From NCBI RefSeq assembly GCF_900890425.1, contig NZ_CAAHFG010000001.1:496001-560000 (forward strand): 64,000 bases of DNA. The letters run 5' to 3'. This document shows positions 8,515 through 16,749 of this stretch, one piece after another (the first letter of the stretch is position 1; every line of letters begins with the position of its first letter). Source of the DNA: Pontiella desulfatans (GTDB lineage: Bacteria; Verrucomicrobiota; Kiritimatiellia; Kiritimatiellales; Pontiellaceae). Below the pieces are notes generated by a model. That model made no database searches, was not told where the DNA came from, and saw only the letters and a list, made by a program, of their open reading frames with translations. Both the position numbers and the translations under genes were made by a program.

Positions 8515-9072
8515 ATGAGAAAGATTATTACAATTGCTACATTACTCGCATGTAATATCGTAAACGCATCCCTTATGACGGATGCGGTCAGGCTAAGCGG
8601 AGTAGGCGGTAGCTATGATCTGTGGCTAGAGCCACAAAGTTACGGGGATAGCGTTATATTTCTGAGTGTCGCTGATCTTGCCATGACAATGACGCATGAA
8701 GGGGGCGCATTACCTCATCAGGCGGACTGGTATGTTGTAAATGTTGATGATGAATTCACTCCCGAAAACATATCCCTCGACATGTTCAGCCCCTACGAGA
8801 TGGGTTCTTCAATTCCTCTGGCACCAAGTTTCTATCTTGGCGTAACAGCCAGTACGCTGGATTTAGGTTATGGGGCGAGGAACTCTTTTGGATGGGCTAA
8901 ATTCGGTTATGAGTTGGGAGGAGAATTGACATTGCAGGAAAGTGCGGTCGCCTATGAGAGTGGTGGCATTGAAATCGGGACTCATAATGTCATTCCTGAA
9001 CCCTCGTCAGCTCTCCTCATGCTAGTTGCAGGTGCGGGAGGCTGGATGTTCCGTAGGAAGCTAAGACGGTAG
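8515..9072 (+). CDS. PEP-CTERM sorting-domain protein
   Basis: A 185-residue exported protein. The start at 8515 follows an AAAGGAG ribosome binding site and gives a signal peptide ending around VNA-S. The C-terminus has the full PEP-CTERM signal: VIPEPSS, a hydrophobic helix and the basic end MFRRKLRR. This directs exosortase-dependent processing and surface or matrix delivery. The middle is a beta-rich domain with no recognised family. It lies 23 bp after the TSP3-repeat gene on the same strand, so the two are probably co-transcribed. Confidence 0.85.
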   Translation: MRKIITIATLLACNIVNASLMTDAVRLSGVGGSYDLWLEPQSYGDSVIFLSVADLAMTMTHEGGALPHQADWYVVNVDDEFTPENISLDMFSPYEMGSSIPLAPSFYLGVTASTLDLGYGARNSFGWAKFGYELGGELTLQESAVAYESGGIEIGTHNVIPEPSSALLMLVAGAGGWMFRRKLRR

Positions 9073-9074
9073 AC

Positions 9075-9122
9075 GAAAAACCGACCGGGGCTCAATCAAC
9101 TGCAGGCATGAGGTCTGGAATC
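9075..9122 (+). repeat. Short hairpin repeat H, copy 1
   Basis: A 48-bp sequence with core AAACCGACC, then GGGGCTCAATCAACTGCAGGCATGAGGTCTGG. It matches 9689-9735 and 15075-15120. Each copy sits just upstream of a start codon (here 25 bp). GGTCT at the right pairs with GACC at the left and the inner CTGCAG region is self-complementary. It resembles a very short attC, but the right GTT box is missing. Confidence 0.6.
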
Positions 9123-9146
9123 AAAATGAGAGAAAGGTGATAAATA

Positions 9147-9629
9147 ATGAAAATGATAGGCATTGTTCTTTTGCTGTTCTTTACGATTTCAGCGAAAGCA
9201 ACCGACCAAGGATATCTGAGTGGCACCAATACAGTCACATTAGCAGAAGGTGATAGTCTAGTCGTTCTAGGAAACCTTAAGTACGATAATATTTCTATCA
9301 AGGTTGTATTGCCCCCATATGACACCCCATTTCAAGAAACCTTCAGCATAACAATATATAATTCCACGGACATTGCTGGACGCACATTTCCAGGCCCCTG
9401 TAAAATCATGCCATCCAGCAATTATCATAATTTTGGATATAAAATTACAAGAGCCGGAGTCACAACGTGTCCCATGAATGTTATTACACTTCCGCCAGAA
9501 AATAATGGTGATGTACAATTACTTATCGAATCAAGTACCGACCTTGAAACATGGACTCCGGTATATTCCGGAAGTGCTGGTACAGCAGGATCTTCAGCCT
9601 TTTTTCGAACCAGATTGATAAGCCAATAA
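9147..9629 (+). CDS. Small secreted protein
   Basis: A 160-residue protein with a 19-residue signal peptide (IGIVLLLFFTISAKA). The start is supported by an AGAAAGG site. Most of the mature protein is beta-rich and unrecognised. The last ~45 residues (VQLLIESSTDLETWTPVYSGSAG...FFRTRLIS) form the same small C-terminal domain seen in the genes at 7295, 12023 and 15131. It stands between two copies of hairpin repeat H, so it could be a mobile unit. Confidence 0.7.
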   Translation: MKMIGIVLLLFFTISAKATDQGYLSGTNTVTLAEGDSLVVLGNLKYDNISIKVVLPPYDTPFQETFSITIYNSTDIAGRTFPGPCKIMPSSNYHNFGYKITRAGVTTCPMNVITLPPENNGDVQLLIESSTDLETWTPVYSGSAGTAGSSAFFRTRLISQ

Positions 9630-9688
9630 AAAATCCCTAACCACCATTAAGCCCCTCTGAGTAGGGGAGTAGTCTAATCTAGAAATGA

Positions 9689-9735
9689 ATGAAACCGACC
9701 GAGGCTGTGTTAACTTCAGCCATAAGGTCTGAGTT
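9689..9735 (+). repeat. Short hairpin repeat H, copy 2
   Basis: GAAACCGACCGAGGCTG then TGTTAACTT then CAGCCATAAGGTCTGAGTT. The GACC/GGTC and GGCTG/CAGCC pairs make a clear stem with AAC and GTT at its base. It ends 8 bp before the start codon at 9744. Confidence 0.65.
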
Positions 9736-9743
9736 AAAAAAAT

Positions 9744-11102
9744 ATGGAACCCACAAAACCAACCATTGAAGAAATTAACGAACTCGTGGGGTTTCTTCCC
9801 CGTTTACAGGAAAAGGATTTCAATCCAATTAAGCAATGGCTGGGAGGAAAACAGCCTGATGGGACTCACCAAATTGGATACCCAGATTACCACGAGATTA
9901 CGGAAGAGTTTTTCCACATAGCATCCAAAGAATGCTGGATGTATCCATACGATCCTGAGCTTGCAGGGAACATGATTAATGATCATGCGAAAATCAAAGA
10001 AGCCAACATGGATCAAATTAAAGAGATGCTAACCTTTTGTGTAAGAGGAGAACATTTCTGTGATGGACACTGGGGGGCGATGATTGAAGATGGATCTATT
10101 GGTCGGTTACTAATACGACTTACGGAATTAAAAAATACGGAGACAGAACCTATGAATAATTTTGGTGCATTAAAAAAAGTCCCCTTACGCAATGTCTGGC
10201 CTCATGAAGCTATCGACTTTACACCGTGGTTGGCCGATAACATCGCTGAACTGGGAGATGTGCTAGGCATGGAACTTGAGCTTACTGAACGGGAAGCGTC
10301 AGTGGGTGACTTCTCCCTGGATTTATTAGCGAAAGATCTAAGTAGCTCAAAGCCGGTTATTATCGAAAACCAGTTCAATCAAACTGATCACGACCATCTA
10401 GGGAAGCTTCTCACGTACGCTGCCGGCTTTGATGCATCTACAGTTATCTGGGTTTCAGAAACAGTTCGGGATGAGCACAGGCAGGCCTTAGACTGGCTTA
10501 ACCAGAGAACGGACTCTGAAACGCAGTTCTTTGCTGTTGTCCTGGAAGTTCTTCAGATAGATGAGTCTAAGCCTGCGTTCAACTTTAAGCCTGTTGTGAT
10601 GCCGAATGAGTGGCAGAAGAGCACCAAACGAGGAGGGACTGCACCCTCTGCCAGAGCTGAACTCTATCGAGATTACTTCCAAAAGGTTATTGATGAACTT
10701 CGAGATGCCTACAGGCTTACATCATTGAAAAAAGCTCAACCCTACAACTGGATCGGCATCTCTACAGGAGTTTCCGGATTCATCTATTCAGTATCTTTCG
10801 CACAGGGAAAGAATGCTCGAACCGAGATTTATATGGATACAGGTGATCAGGATGAAACGAAACGGATCTTTGATGAGCTGAAAGTTCTTAGCGAAGAGAT
10901 CGAAGCAAAGTATGGATGCCCTTTGAGCTGGGAACGCCTTGATAATAAACGGGCGTCCAGGATAGCGGTTTACCGCCCCGGTAGTATAAATGATTCGGAA
11001 GAAGTGCTGTCTGAAATCCGGCAATGGCATATTGAGCATGTCATGAAGCTAAGAGACGTTGTCGTACCGTACCTCAAAGAATCGCTGAAGAGTATATCCT
11101 GA
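9744..11102 (+). CDS. DUF6508 domain fused to a DUF4268-like PD-(D/E)XK nuclease domain
   Basis: A 452-residue cytoplasmic protein. Residues ~10-130 match what I know of DUF6508 (FLPRLQ..., EEFFHIASKECWMYPY, CVRGEHFCDGHWGAMIEDG). From ~150 on it resembles DUF4268-type proteins with a restriction-endonuclease fold: VGDFSLDLLAKD followed by VIIENQFNQTDHDHLGKLLTY supplies the D...ExQ metal site. These two domains are usually separate, so this is a fusion. It may recognise or cut DNA, perhaps in defence; no methyltransferase or helicase partner is nearby. Confidence 0.75.
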   Translation: MEPTKPTIEEINELVGFLPRLQEKDFNPIKQWLGGKQPDGTHQIGYPDYHEITEEFFHIASKECWMYPYDPELAGNMINDHAKIKEANMDQIKEMLTFCVRGEHFCDGHWGAMIEDGSIGRLLIRLTELKNTETEPMNNFGALKKVPLRNVWPHEAIDFTPWLADNIAELGDVLGMELELTEREASVGDFSLDLLAKDLSSSKPVIIENQFNQTDHDHLGKLLTYAAGFDASTVIWVSETVRDEHRQALDWLNQRTDSETQFFAVVLEVLQIDESKPAFNFKPVVMPNEWQKSTKRGGTAPSARAELYRDYFQKVIDELRDAYRLTSLKKAQPYNWIGISTGVSGFIYSVSFAQGKNARTEIYMDTGDQDETKRIFDELKVLSEEIEAKYGCPLSWERLDNKRASRIAVYRPGSINDSEEVLSEIRQWHIEHVMKLRDVVVPYLKESLKSIS

Positions 11103-11120
11103 CGGCTGTGATAGCTTTTT

Positions 11121-11540
11121 ATGACACCTAAACTAAAGATATACATCGACGTAGACGGTGTCCTGCTCGGTAAGAACAACGGTGATGTGCAACTGGCCTA
11201 CAAAGCGAAAGAGTTCATCAGGTTTGCTCTATCCCAGTTTGACTGTTACTGGCTGACCACGCACTGCAAAGGCAATGCCGAGACCGCCCTTCGCTATCTC
11301 CGACCTTATGTTGACGACGAAACGTACAGGGATCTAGGCCGAATCAAGCCAACCAATTTCAGTGTATTCAAAACGGAAGCCATCGATCCCGATGAAGAGT
11401 TTGTCTGGATCGAAGATGAATTGCTGCAGGGTGAAATAAAGTGGCTGGAAGATCACGGTAAAATGGCCACGTGGTATCCTGTGAATACATACAAGGATTT
11501 CAGGGCTCTGTATGAGTTGATGATTGATTTGAGTTCATAG
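11121..11540 (+). CDS. HAD-like small phosphatase-fold protein
   Basis: A 139-residue protein with HAD features: motif I IYIDVDGVLLG near residues 8-18, a motif II-like Thr in CYWLTTHC, a late acidic motif VWIEDE around residue 93, and a possible lysine near residue 75 (IKPTNF). No cap domain is present, consistent with a small HAD protein. It follows the nuclease fusion by 18 bp and is probably in the same operon. Substrate unknown. Confidence 0.7.
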   Translation: MTPKLKIYIDVDGVLLGKNNGDVQLAYKAKEFIRFALSQFDCYWLTTHCKGNAETALRYLRPYVDDETYRDLGRIKPTNFSVFKTEAIDPDEEFVWIEDELLQGEIKWLEDHGKMATWYPVNTYKDFRALYELMIDLSS

Positions 11541-12022
11541 CCGATGCCCTTGTGATCTTCGATTCGGAGAATCCGAGATCCAATCAATCTCCGATTGCGA
11601 CGGCATCGACTAAGGATCAACACAACATCACCCCGGATTCCACCCCTAGAGTACCATTCTTGGCTTTGGAACAGTGTTCTAGGGAATCTGGGATTTTCCT
11701 TTGGAACAGTGTTCTTGTTCCTGATTGATGCCTCTCCGATCCTTGATCGTCACGCTACGGACAAGGTAGATCAATTAACCCTCCCATTCCCTCCATCAGA
11801 ATAGCTCTGCAGCGGCTTTTCTTACCCTAAGACGATTGATGAGTCTTCCGCTTGCCCAAAGCGATTCTGGCTCATCCTCGCAATCCTGGAAATGGTAATC
11901 AGCTATTGAATCTTATTGGCACTCTATACTGCCAAGGCTACAGTTGCATCGTTGGATGCGTGTATGTGCGCAGAAGCAACAGATCTGGTTATGAATGTAG
12001 GAGAAACGATGAAAGTAGGGTT
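11541..12022. other. Intergenic region with paired GGAAC-type dyads and a dispersed repeat
   Basis: No gene is supported. Two identical 17-bp motifs CTTTGGAACAGTGTTCT occur at 11664-11680 and 11699-11715, 35 bp apart, and look like tandem operators. From 11790 to 11890 lie members of the dispersed repeats TTCCCTCCATCA and AGCGATTCTGG. At 12009 a strong site (AGGAGAAACG ATG) opens a five-codon frame (MKVGL) whose stop overlaps the ATG of the next gene. Confidence 0.5.
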
Positions 12023-13348
12023 ATGAGGTATTGGCTGTTAAAATTACTTCTTGTTTTATCAGTTGGTGTTGCGGTGCCATCCTTTTCAGGAAGTCTTGTG
12101 GTTGCATGGGGGGCGAATGAATTTGGTGAATGCGAAATTCCGGCAACCATTTCGGGTGATGCTGTGGCGATTAAGGTTGGGTATTATTTTAGTCTAGCTA
12201 TGTCATTAGATGGGAGTGTGGTTGCGTGGGGAAGAAATGACCATGGGCAGTGTGATGTTCCAGCATCCATCTCCAATAATACTGTGGCAATATCATGTGG
12301 ATCAGATCACAGCATGGCTTTATTATCAGATGGGAGCGTGGTTGCGTGGGGGTTGAATTCATCTGGACAATGTGACGTTCCAGCATCCATTTCCAACAAT
12401 GCTGTGGCAATATCAGGCGGACTTGGTCACAGTGCGGCTTTATTATCAGATGGGAGTGTGGTTGCGTGGGGATTAAATTCATCTGGACAATGTGATGTCC
12501 CAGACTCCATTACCAATGCTATAGCGGTTGCGAGTGGCAATCGCCACAATGTAGCATTGTGCTCTGATGGGAATGTGGTTGCATGGGGCAGAGATGATGG
12601 GCAGCTCGATATCCCATCATCTATTTCCAATAATGCGGTGATGATTGGAGCTGGCGGGAATCATAACTTGGCATTATTGTCTGATGAGAGCGTGGTTGCG
12701 TGGGGGTGGAATCAGAATGGTCAGCTTAATATTCCACAATCAGTTACTAGCAATGCGGCTGCAATTGGGGCTGATGGATCTTCAAGTTGGGTTGTTTCAT
12801 TAGACGAGAGGGTGATTGCGTGGGGGATAAATGACAATGATCAATTAGATATTCCACTATCAGCCTCCTCCAATGTGAATGCAATTTCTATAAACGCCTC
12901 TCATGGATTAGCATTAGTGCCAGACAACGATGGTGATAGTATGCCTGATGTATGGGAAATTAACTATGGCTTGAATCCCTTTTTTAATGACGCAATGGGA
13001 GACGTAGACTTTGATGGCATAGTGAACTTAGATGAATATGCCTATGGCATTAATCCTTGGAAAACAGATTCAGATGCAGACGGTGAGTTGGATGCTGATG
13101 AAATTGCTATGGGGTTTAATCCCGCAGACCCGCATTCCAGGTTAAATTTAAGGGGGGTATGCGATAACAACTATCAGCTAACGTTTATGACGATTACAGG
13201 AAAAACTTTTTATTTGGAAAGTCGTGATTCTTTGGTTAGTGGGGAATGGATTGAAAGAGTTGGACTTAAAGGAACTGGAACAGAAATAAACCTGATTGAT
13301 CCATTTATGACCTCTAACCGATTCTACAGAGTTAAGGTTATAAATTAA
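12023..13348 (+). CDS. Secreted RCC1-like repeat protein with Ca-binding repeats
   Basis: A 441-residue protein from the ATG at 12023, which opens a signal peptide (YWLLKLLLVLSVGVAVPSFSG). It carries about seven RCC1/BLIP-II-type propeller blades with the unit VVAWGxNxxGQCDVPxSIxNNAVAIxxGxxHSxALLSDGS, the middle blades nearly identical at DNA level. A TSP3-like Asp-rich segment follows (DNDGDSMPDVWEI, then DSDADGELDADEI), then the FYRV-type C-terminal domain. Extracellular binding is likely. A five-codon leader frame (12009-12026) overlaps its start and may couple translation, or mark a start-site frameshift. Confidence 0.8.
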   Translation: MRYWLLKLLLVLSVGVAVPSFSGSLVVAWGANEFGECEIPATISGDAVAIKVGYYFSLAMSLDGSVVAWGRNDHGQCDVPASISNNTVAISCGSDHSMALLSDGSVVAWGLNSSGQCDVPASISNNAVAISGGLGHSAALLSDGSVVAWGLNSSGQCDVPDSITNAIAVASGNRHNVALCSDGNVVAWGRDDGQLDIPSSISNNAVMIGAGGNHNLALLSDESVVAWGWNQNGQLNIPQSVTSNAAAIGADGSSSWVVSLDERVIAWGINDNDQLDIPLSASSNVNAISINASHGLALVPDNDGDSMPDVWEINYGLNPFFNDAMGDVDFDGIVNLDEYAYGINPWKTDSDADGELDADEIAMGFNPADPHSRLNLRGVCDNNYQLTFMTITGKTFYLESRDSLVSGEWIERVGLKGTGTEINLIDPFMTSNRFYRVKVIN

Positions 13349-13399
13349 CTATCAGGTTCATATCTATAACCTGGTCATGTGGATCGGGATTAGCCTCCA

Positions 13400-13440
13400 G
13401 CTATCACCGCATTCCCTCCATCAGGAAGGCTCTACAGCCG
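13400..13440. repeat. Dispersed repeat fragment (CCCTCCATCA type)
   Basis: CATTCCCTCCATCAGGAAGGCTCTACAGCCG-like text recurs at about 11787-11815 and 13748-13780. Its function is unknown. Confidence 0.45.
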
Positions 13441-13453
13441 TATAGATGGTGCG

Positions 13454-13612
13454 CTACCTCCCCACATGATTCCGGACAGCGTCTATCGAATCCCCGACTG
13501 CTTCAATGATCTCGAAAAGCTGCGCTGCCGTGAGGTCAAGTTCTTTGGTCCAGTATTGCACTTCATACTGCTGCCTGATGTTGATGCGTCCCGAGTCATT
13601 TGGAGTAGGCAT
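13454..13612 (-). CDS. DUF3606 family small protein
   Basis: A 52-residue frame on the minus strand: it begins MPTPNDSGRINIRQQYEV and continues with QYWTKELDLTAAQLFEIIEAVG, ending near VRNHVGR. The pattern (RIN...YEV.YWT...L..AV..VG.S...V) is that of DUF3606, a short helical family of unknown role often found near transposons and plasmids. The ATG at 13612 is preceded by AAAGGA. It lies among dispersed repeats and reads against the neighbouring genes. Confidence 0.75.
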   Translation of the reverse strand: MPTPNDSGRINIRQQYEVQYWTKELDLTAAQLFEIIEAVGDSIDAVRNHVGR

Positions 13613-13914
13613 ATTCTTTCCTTTGAGTGGTATCAGGCACCCGAATCGGTTGCCATTCGAGTAGAGTACTCCTCAACAACGTTTCCTGACAGTGAAATCG
13701 CTGGGGCATCAAGTAACGGCATCGGCATAGGGTGGAACCAAGCTTCACATTCCCTCCATCAAATCTCCTCCACAGCCGCTTAACTAGGCCTCAAATGACT
13801 CATCACTCATGCCGCTCAGCCGGAGCGATTGTGGGCCATTCTCGCAGTGATAAAGGAGGGTAGTTAACCCTTGCGAAAAGGCTCATCGGGAGTAGGCTGA
13901 GCCTTGGGCATTAT
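13613..13914. repeat. Intergenic region with the fullest copy of the dispersed repeat
   Basis: From about 13748 to 13850: TTCCCTCCATCA, then CACAGCCGCTTAACTAGG, then GACTCATCACTCATGCCGCT, then GGAGCGATTGTGGGCCATTC. Parts recur at 2417, 3197, 11790, 13410 and 14800. No gene is seen. Confidence 0.5.
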
Positions 13915-14373
13915 ATGAAAACGCTATTGCATTCAACGCTATATGCTGGGTTGTGGATTGCTGCCGGGTATGCACTTTATATCTCGACTCTATTTCTAAG
14001 TGCCTTGTGTAATATGTTTGATTGGAACCCAACTCTGAACTGGGAAACAGCACTGGCTGTAACAGCAACCATTGCGGCTGAAATCTTCATTGTGTGGCTT
14101 GCATATAAAACGAGCGGATATGTGGTGACCCTTGTATCGCTTTTGGTAACGATCATCTTGGTAGGTGGAGCGATAGGTTGGTATTCTGGATTTCAAGCAG
14201 AAACACTGGAGCACAGGCACGGAGGCTATTTCTTCCTTGATAGAAAAACCTTTAGTCCAACCTGGTTTCGGATCACTTTCCTGTCGCTGTTCCTGGTCCC
14301 GCTGATCGCTTGGCTCTTTTACCCGTTCAGATATCTATTAAAAAAGTATTTAGAACATCGGGAGGGCGTATGA
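13915..14373 (+). CDS. Four-TM membrane protein
   Basis: A 152-residue, strongly hydrophobic protein with four likely membrane segments (about residues 8-33, 45-66, 70-90 and 117-137) and a basic C-terminus (FRYLLKKYLEHREGV). The family is not recognised. Its stop overlaps the start of the next gene (ATGA), so the two form a pair that is probably translated together. Confidence 0.7.
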   Translation: MKTLLHSTLYAGLWIAAGYALYISTLFLSALCNMFDWNPTLNWETALAVTATIAAEIFIVWLAYKTSGYVVTLVSLLVTIILVGGAIGWYSGFQAETLEHRHGGYFFLDRKTFSPTWFRITFLSLFLVPLIAWLFYPFRYLLKKYLEHREGV

Positions 14374-14771
14374 GCAGCAAGAAAAGAATCTTTGCTCTGA
14401 CCCTGGGCTGTGCCTTGACTGCCTATAGCATGGTGGTTGTATTTGTTGTAAGCTGGATTCTACTGGAGGGAGGCTGGTCAACAGATCCAGATGAACTGTT
14501 ATTTCCTGTTTTGGTCGGTCTGCGTCTCGACTGTGCTTTTCCGCTCAACTGGGCACCGGATTGGGTGGAGTGGGTGATGGCCGTTGCTTGCTGGCTGGTT
14601 TATCTGGTTGTCGTTTACTTGTTCATTGTCCTCTTTCAGAAGAAGGGAGTTCACAGTAAACTTCGGTTGTACTTATGTGGGTCGGGAGTTGCTGTCTTGG
14701 TCTACCTTCCATGGTTCCTGATAGCTTTAGGTCGTGTCATTGCTGTCATAAGGATGCACATACACCATTAG
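14370..14771 (+). CDS. Three-TM membrane protein, partner of the upstream gene
   Basis: A 133-residue protein from the ATG at 14370, overlapping the previous stop by 4 bp. Three hydrophobic segments are seen (about residues 8-32, 68-90 and 101-126), with an acidic loop (STDPDEL). No family recognised. With the preceding gene it may form a small membrane complex; its place right before the array II leader repeat is notable but may be chance. Confidence 0.7.
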   Translation: MSSKKRIFALTLGCALTAYSMVVVFVVSWILLEGGWSTDPDELLFPVLVGLRLDCAFPLNWAPDWVEWVMAVACWLVYLVVVYLFIVLFQKKGVHSKLRLYLCGSGVAVLVYLPWFLIALGRVIAVIRMHIHH

Positions 14772-14882
14772 AGAAATTGTTAAGCTGTTCTTCACTGCCT
14801 GTCTCAAACCCGAATCGATTCTGGCCCATTCTAGTTGCCCTGAGTGGGCATCAATGGCCTCGCATCCAGCAGGCCTTGTTTT

Positions 14883-15056
14883 CCTTGTTGGTATTAAATC
14901 CCCACAAGCCGTTACAAAGAATATCTCAGCTTATAATTTGCCCCGCTTTGATATTCCGTACTAGACTGCAAGTGATTAGATGCACCACGCATCGAACAGT
15001 CAGGGGCAGGGGATTAATCGTCTACAAGGGGGACGACCAAGGGCGGTAGCTTTTGT
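14883..15056 (+). repeat. Array leader repeat, copy B (candidate attI/promoter block)
   Basis: Second copy of the block at 3304-3478, identical over the first ~93 bp and then diverging while keeping the cores AACAGTCAGGGGCAGGGGAT and GACCAAGGGCGGT. It contains the same TATAAT (14931-14936). It precedes the first gene of array II. The identical left half suggests recent exchange or functional constraint. Confidence 0.75.
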
Positions 15057-15074
15057 CTATCCACTAACCTAGAA

Positions 15075-15120
15075 CTTGAAACCGATCTAAGCTGAGTCAA
15101 CTTCAGCCATGAGGTCTGGC
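15075..15120 (+). repeat. Short hairpin repeat H, copy 3
   Basis: GAAACCGATCTAAGCTGA, then GTCAACT, then TCAGCCATGAGGTCTGG; the core AACTTCAGCCAT is shared with the copy at 9689. It ends 10 bp before the ATG at 15131. Confidence 0.6.
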
Positions 15121-15130
15121 TACAAAAATT

Positions 15131-15715
15131 ATGACATCAAAACATTCAATCAGGTTAATGCTGTTAGTGGTTTCAACAATCATTATCAGTTCCAAGGCAC
15201 AAACCAATCTTACGATTGATACGGCTATTAAAATTGAATTCCCTACTATTTCAACCAACGCTTACATGCTTGAATCATCGTCGAATTTAAGTAGCTGGAC
15301 TCCTGTCTGGTCTAAATGGGAAGGCGGAACTGGTAACGTAAGTACGCACTTCTTTGATATTTCGGATGAAAAGTTATTCTATCGTGTAGATTCAACTCCA
15401 AGACCATCTTTAGTTGTTAGTACTATTCCAGCCAATGGAAGTACGAATGTTGATCCTGCAACAACCAATCTGGTTATTAATTTTTCAGATGATATTACAG
15501 GAGGAGCATGGTCATCAGATCTAGCATTAGGAGAAAGACCAGACTGGCTCCGGAATCCTACATGGCCAGATAGAAAAACTTGTGTCAGAGAGTTTGTGCT
15601 GGAATCAAACACACAGTATTGCGTCGTTCTCAATCGTGAAGGTTTAAGCGCAGGCTTCAGGAGTTCAGAAGGAATTCCAATGTCAACATATGTCATCACA
15701 TTCAAAACATATTAG
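15131..15715 (+). CDS. Secreted protein with Ig-like (SbsA/Big_5-type) domain, first gene of array II
   Basis: A 194-residue protein with a signal peptide (LMLLVVSTIIISSKA-Q). Residues ~30-90 form the small domain with YMLESSSNLSSWTPVW and FYRV found in many secreted proteins here. Residues ~95-194 resemble a bacterial Ig-like SbsA domain (VVSTIPANGSTNVDPATTNL...INFSDDI). The gene runs from hairpin repeat H to attC site 1 of array II. Probably extracellular and adhesive; specific role unknown. Confidence 0.7.
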   Translation: MTSKHSIRLMLLVVSTIIISSKAQTNLTIDTAIKIEFPTISTNAYMLESSSNLSSWTPVWSKWEGGTGNVSTHFFDISDEKLFYRVDSTPRPSLVVSTIPANGSTNVDPATTNLVINFSDDITGGAWSSDLALGERPDWLRNPTWPDRKTCVREFVLESNTQYCVVLNREGLSAGFRSSEGIPMSTYVITFKTY

Positions 15716-15720
15716 AAAAA

Positions 15721-15808
15721 AGCCAACCAGCACATGGACTTTACGGTGAAAACGCCTGTCGATTAATTTGAAGTTTATGTGCACCGGAAGTCACGTGTAA
15801 CGTTGGGT
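15721..15808 (+). repeat. attC-like site 1 (array II)
   Basis: R box AGCCAAC (15721-15727) fits the RYYYAAC rule; right box GTTGGGT (15802-15808) fits GTTRRRY. Inner pairs are GGAC/GTC and CGGTG/GCACCG. Length 88 bp. Confidence 0.85.
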
Positions 15809-15819
15809 GGGGCTAAAAA

Positions 15820-16641
15820 ATGAAGATATCCAAAAACATAATCTTGAGCTTAGCAATATGCCTGAGCTTACTGACATCCATCTGTCATTCTGAGGATCTT
15901 GTCATAACGTCCTTTGATGAAAATGGTGTCCTCGAATGGAGCAGTAATTATTCAAATGGATTTTATCAGGTTCAGTGGGCATCCACACTTGATGGTGAAT
16001 GGTATACCGATTTTCCTTACAACAATATTGAAAACACAAATGAAGTAATGTCAGTCCAAGTTCCTCGTTTTTATCGGGTAGTTTGGAAAGAAGGATTTAC
16101 AGTATCGGGAACTGTTTACTACTCAACAGGCATCCTTGAGCAAGAACCAATACGTTTGCGAATCTGGCCTGATGATGGTTCCCCGGAACATAACGTTCTC
16201 TCTGATTCACAAGGTCGGTTTACATTTGAGAATATCAAGAATGGGCGTTATCTACTTTCAACAACATCACATGATGGATTTAACGGTATTGGGTATATCG
16301 TGAATGTGGAAAACAGTGATGTTTCCAGAGATTTGCGTGCAAAAAAGAGAGTTTATTATATCTCCCCAATTCGTGATGCAGTCATTACCACCAATGTCGT
16401 AACCTTCTCATGGGAAACTGTTGATGAAGCATCATCCCACACATTTTGGTTAAGAACAGGAAATGACGATAATTATGGATCGAAGTTCATGACTGTCCCA
16501 GACCTTGGAACAAACTCCTATCAAGCAAATTTATCCTTAACCAATGGATTATATAGTTGGGGAGTTGATCTGTATGATGCAGAAGGAAATGCAGTCGCAT
16601 TCGGAAACGATTTTGATTTCGTCTACTCTATAGAAGACTAA
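15820..16641 (+). CDS. Cassette protein: secreted, with carboxypeptidase-regulatory-like domain
   Basis: A 273-residue protein with a clear signal peptide (IILSLAICLSLLTSICHS-E). Residues ~25-85 are the YQVQWASTL...FYRVV domain shared with the gene at 27844. Residues ~92-160 look like a carboxypeptidase-regulatory-like/transthyretin fold (VSGTVYYSTG...DSQGRFTFENIKNGRYLLST). The last ~100 residues look FN3-like (SPIRDAVITTNVVTFSWETV...LYSWGVDLYDAEGN). ATG is 11 bp past the attC box. It is a complete single-gene cassette for an extracellular protein. Confidence 0.75.
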   Translation: MKISKNIILSLAICLSLLTSICHSEDLVITSFDENGVLEWSSNYSNGFYQVQWASTLDGEWYTDFPYNNIENTNEVMSVQVPRFYRVVWKEGFTVSGTVYYSTGILEQEPIRLRIWPDDGSPEHNVLSDSQGRFTFENIKNGRYLLSTTSHDGFNGIGYIVNVENSDVSRDLRAKKRVYYISPIRDAVITTNVVTFSWETVDEASSHTFWLRTGNDDNYGSKFMTVPDLGTNSYQANLSLTNGLYSWGVDLYDAEGNAVAFGNDFDFVYSIED

Positions 16642-16650
16642 ACAATAAGC

Positions 16651-16738
16651 ACCCAACCAGAACATGGAGCCTATGCTGGAAACGTCGGCTGAGTAAGGCA
16701 AAGTTTATGTGCAGCAAGGCTCACGTTTAACGTTGTGA
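16651..16738 (+). repeat. attC-like site 2 (array II)
   Basis: Perfect R box ACCCAAC (16651-16657); right box GTTGTGA (16732-16738); arms GAACATGGAGCC and GGCTCACGTTTAAC pair. Length 88 bp. Confidence 0.9.
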
Positions 16739-16749
16739 GGACATAAAAA

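Noticed and set aside
9075..15120. Hairpin repeat H as true attC sites
   Set aside because: Two of three copies lack the right-hand GTT box and the stem is too short; they are kept as a separate repeat family.
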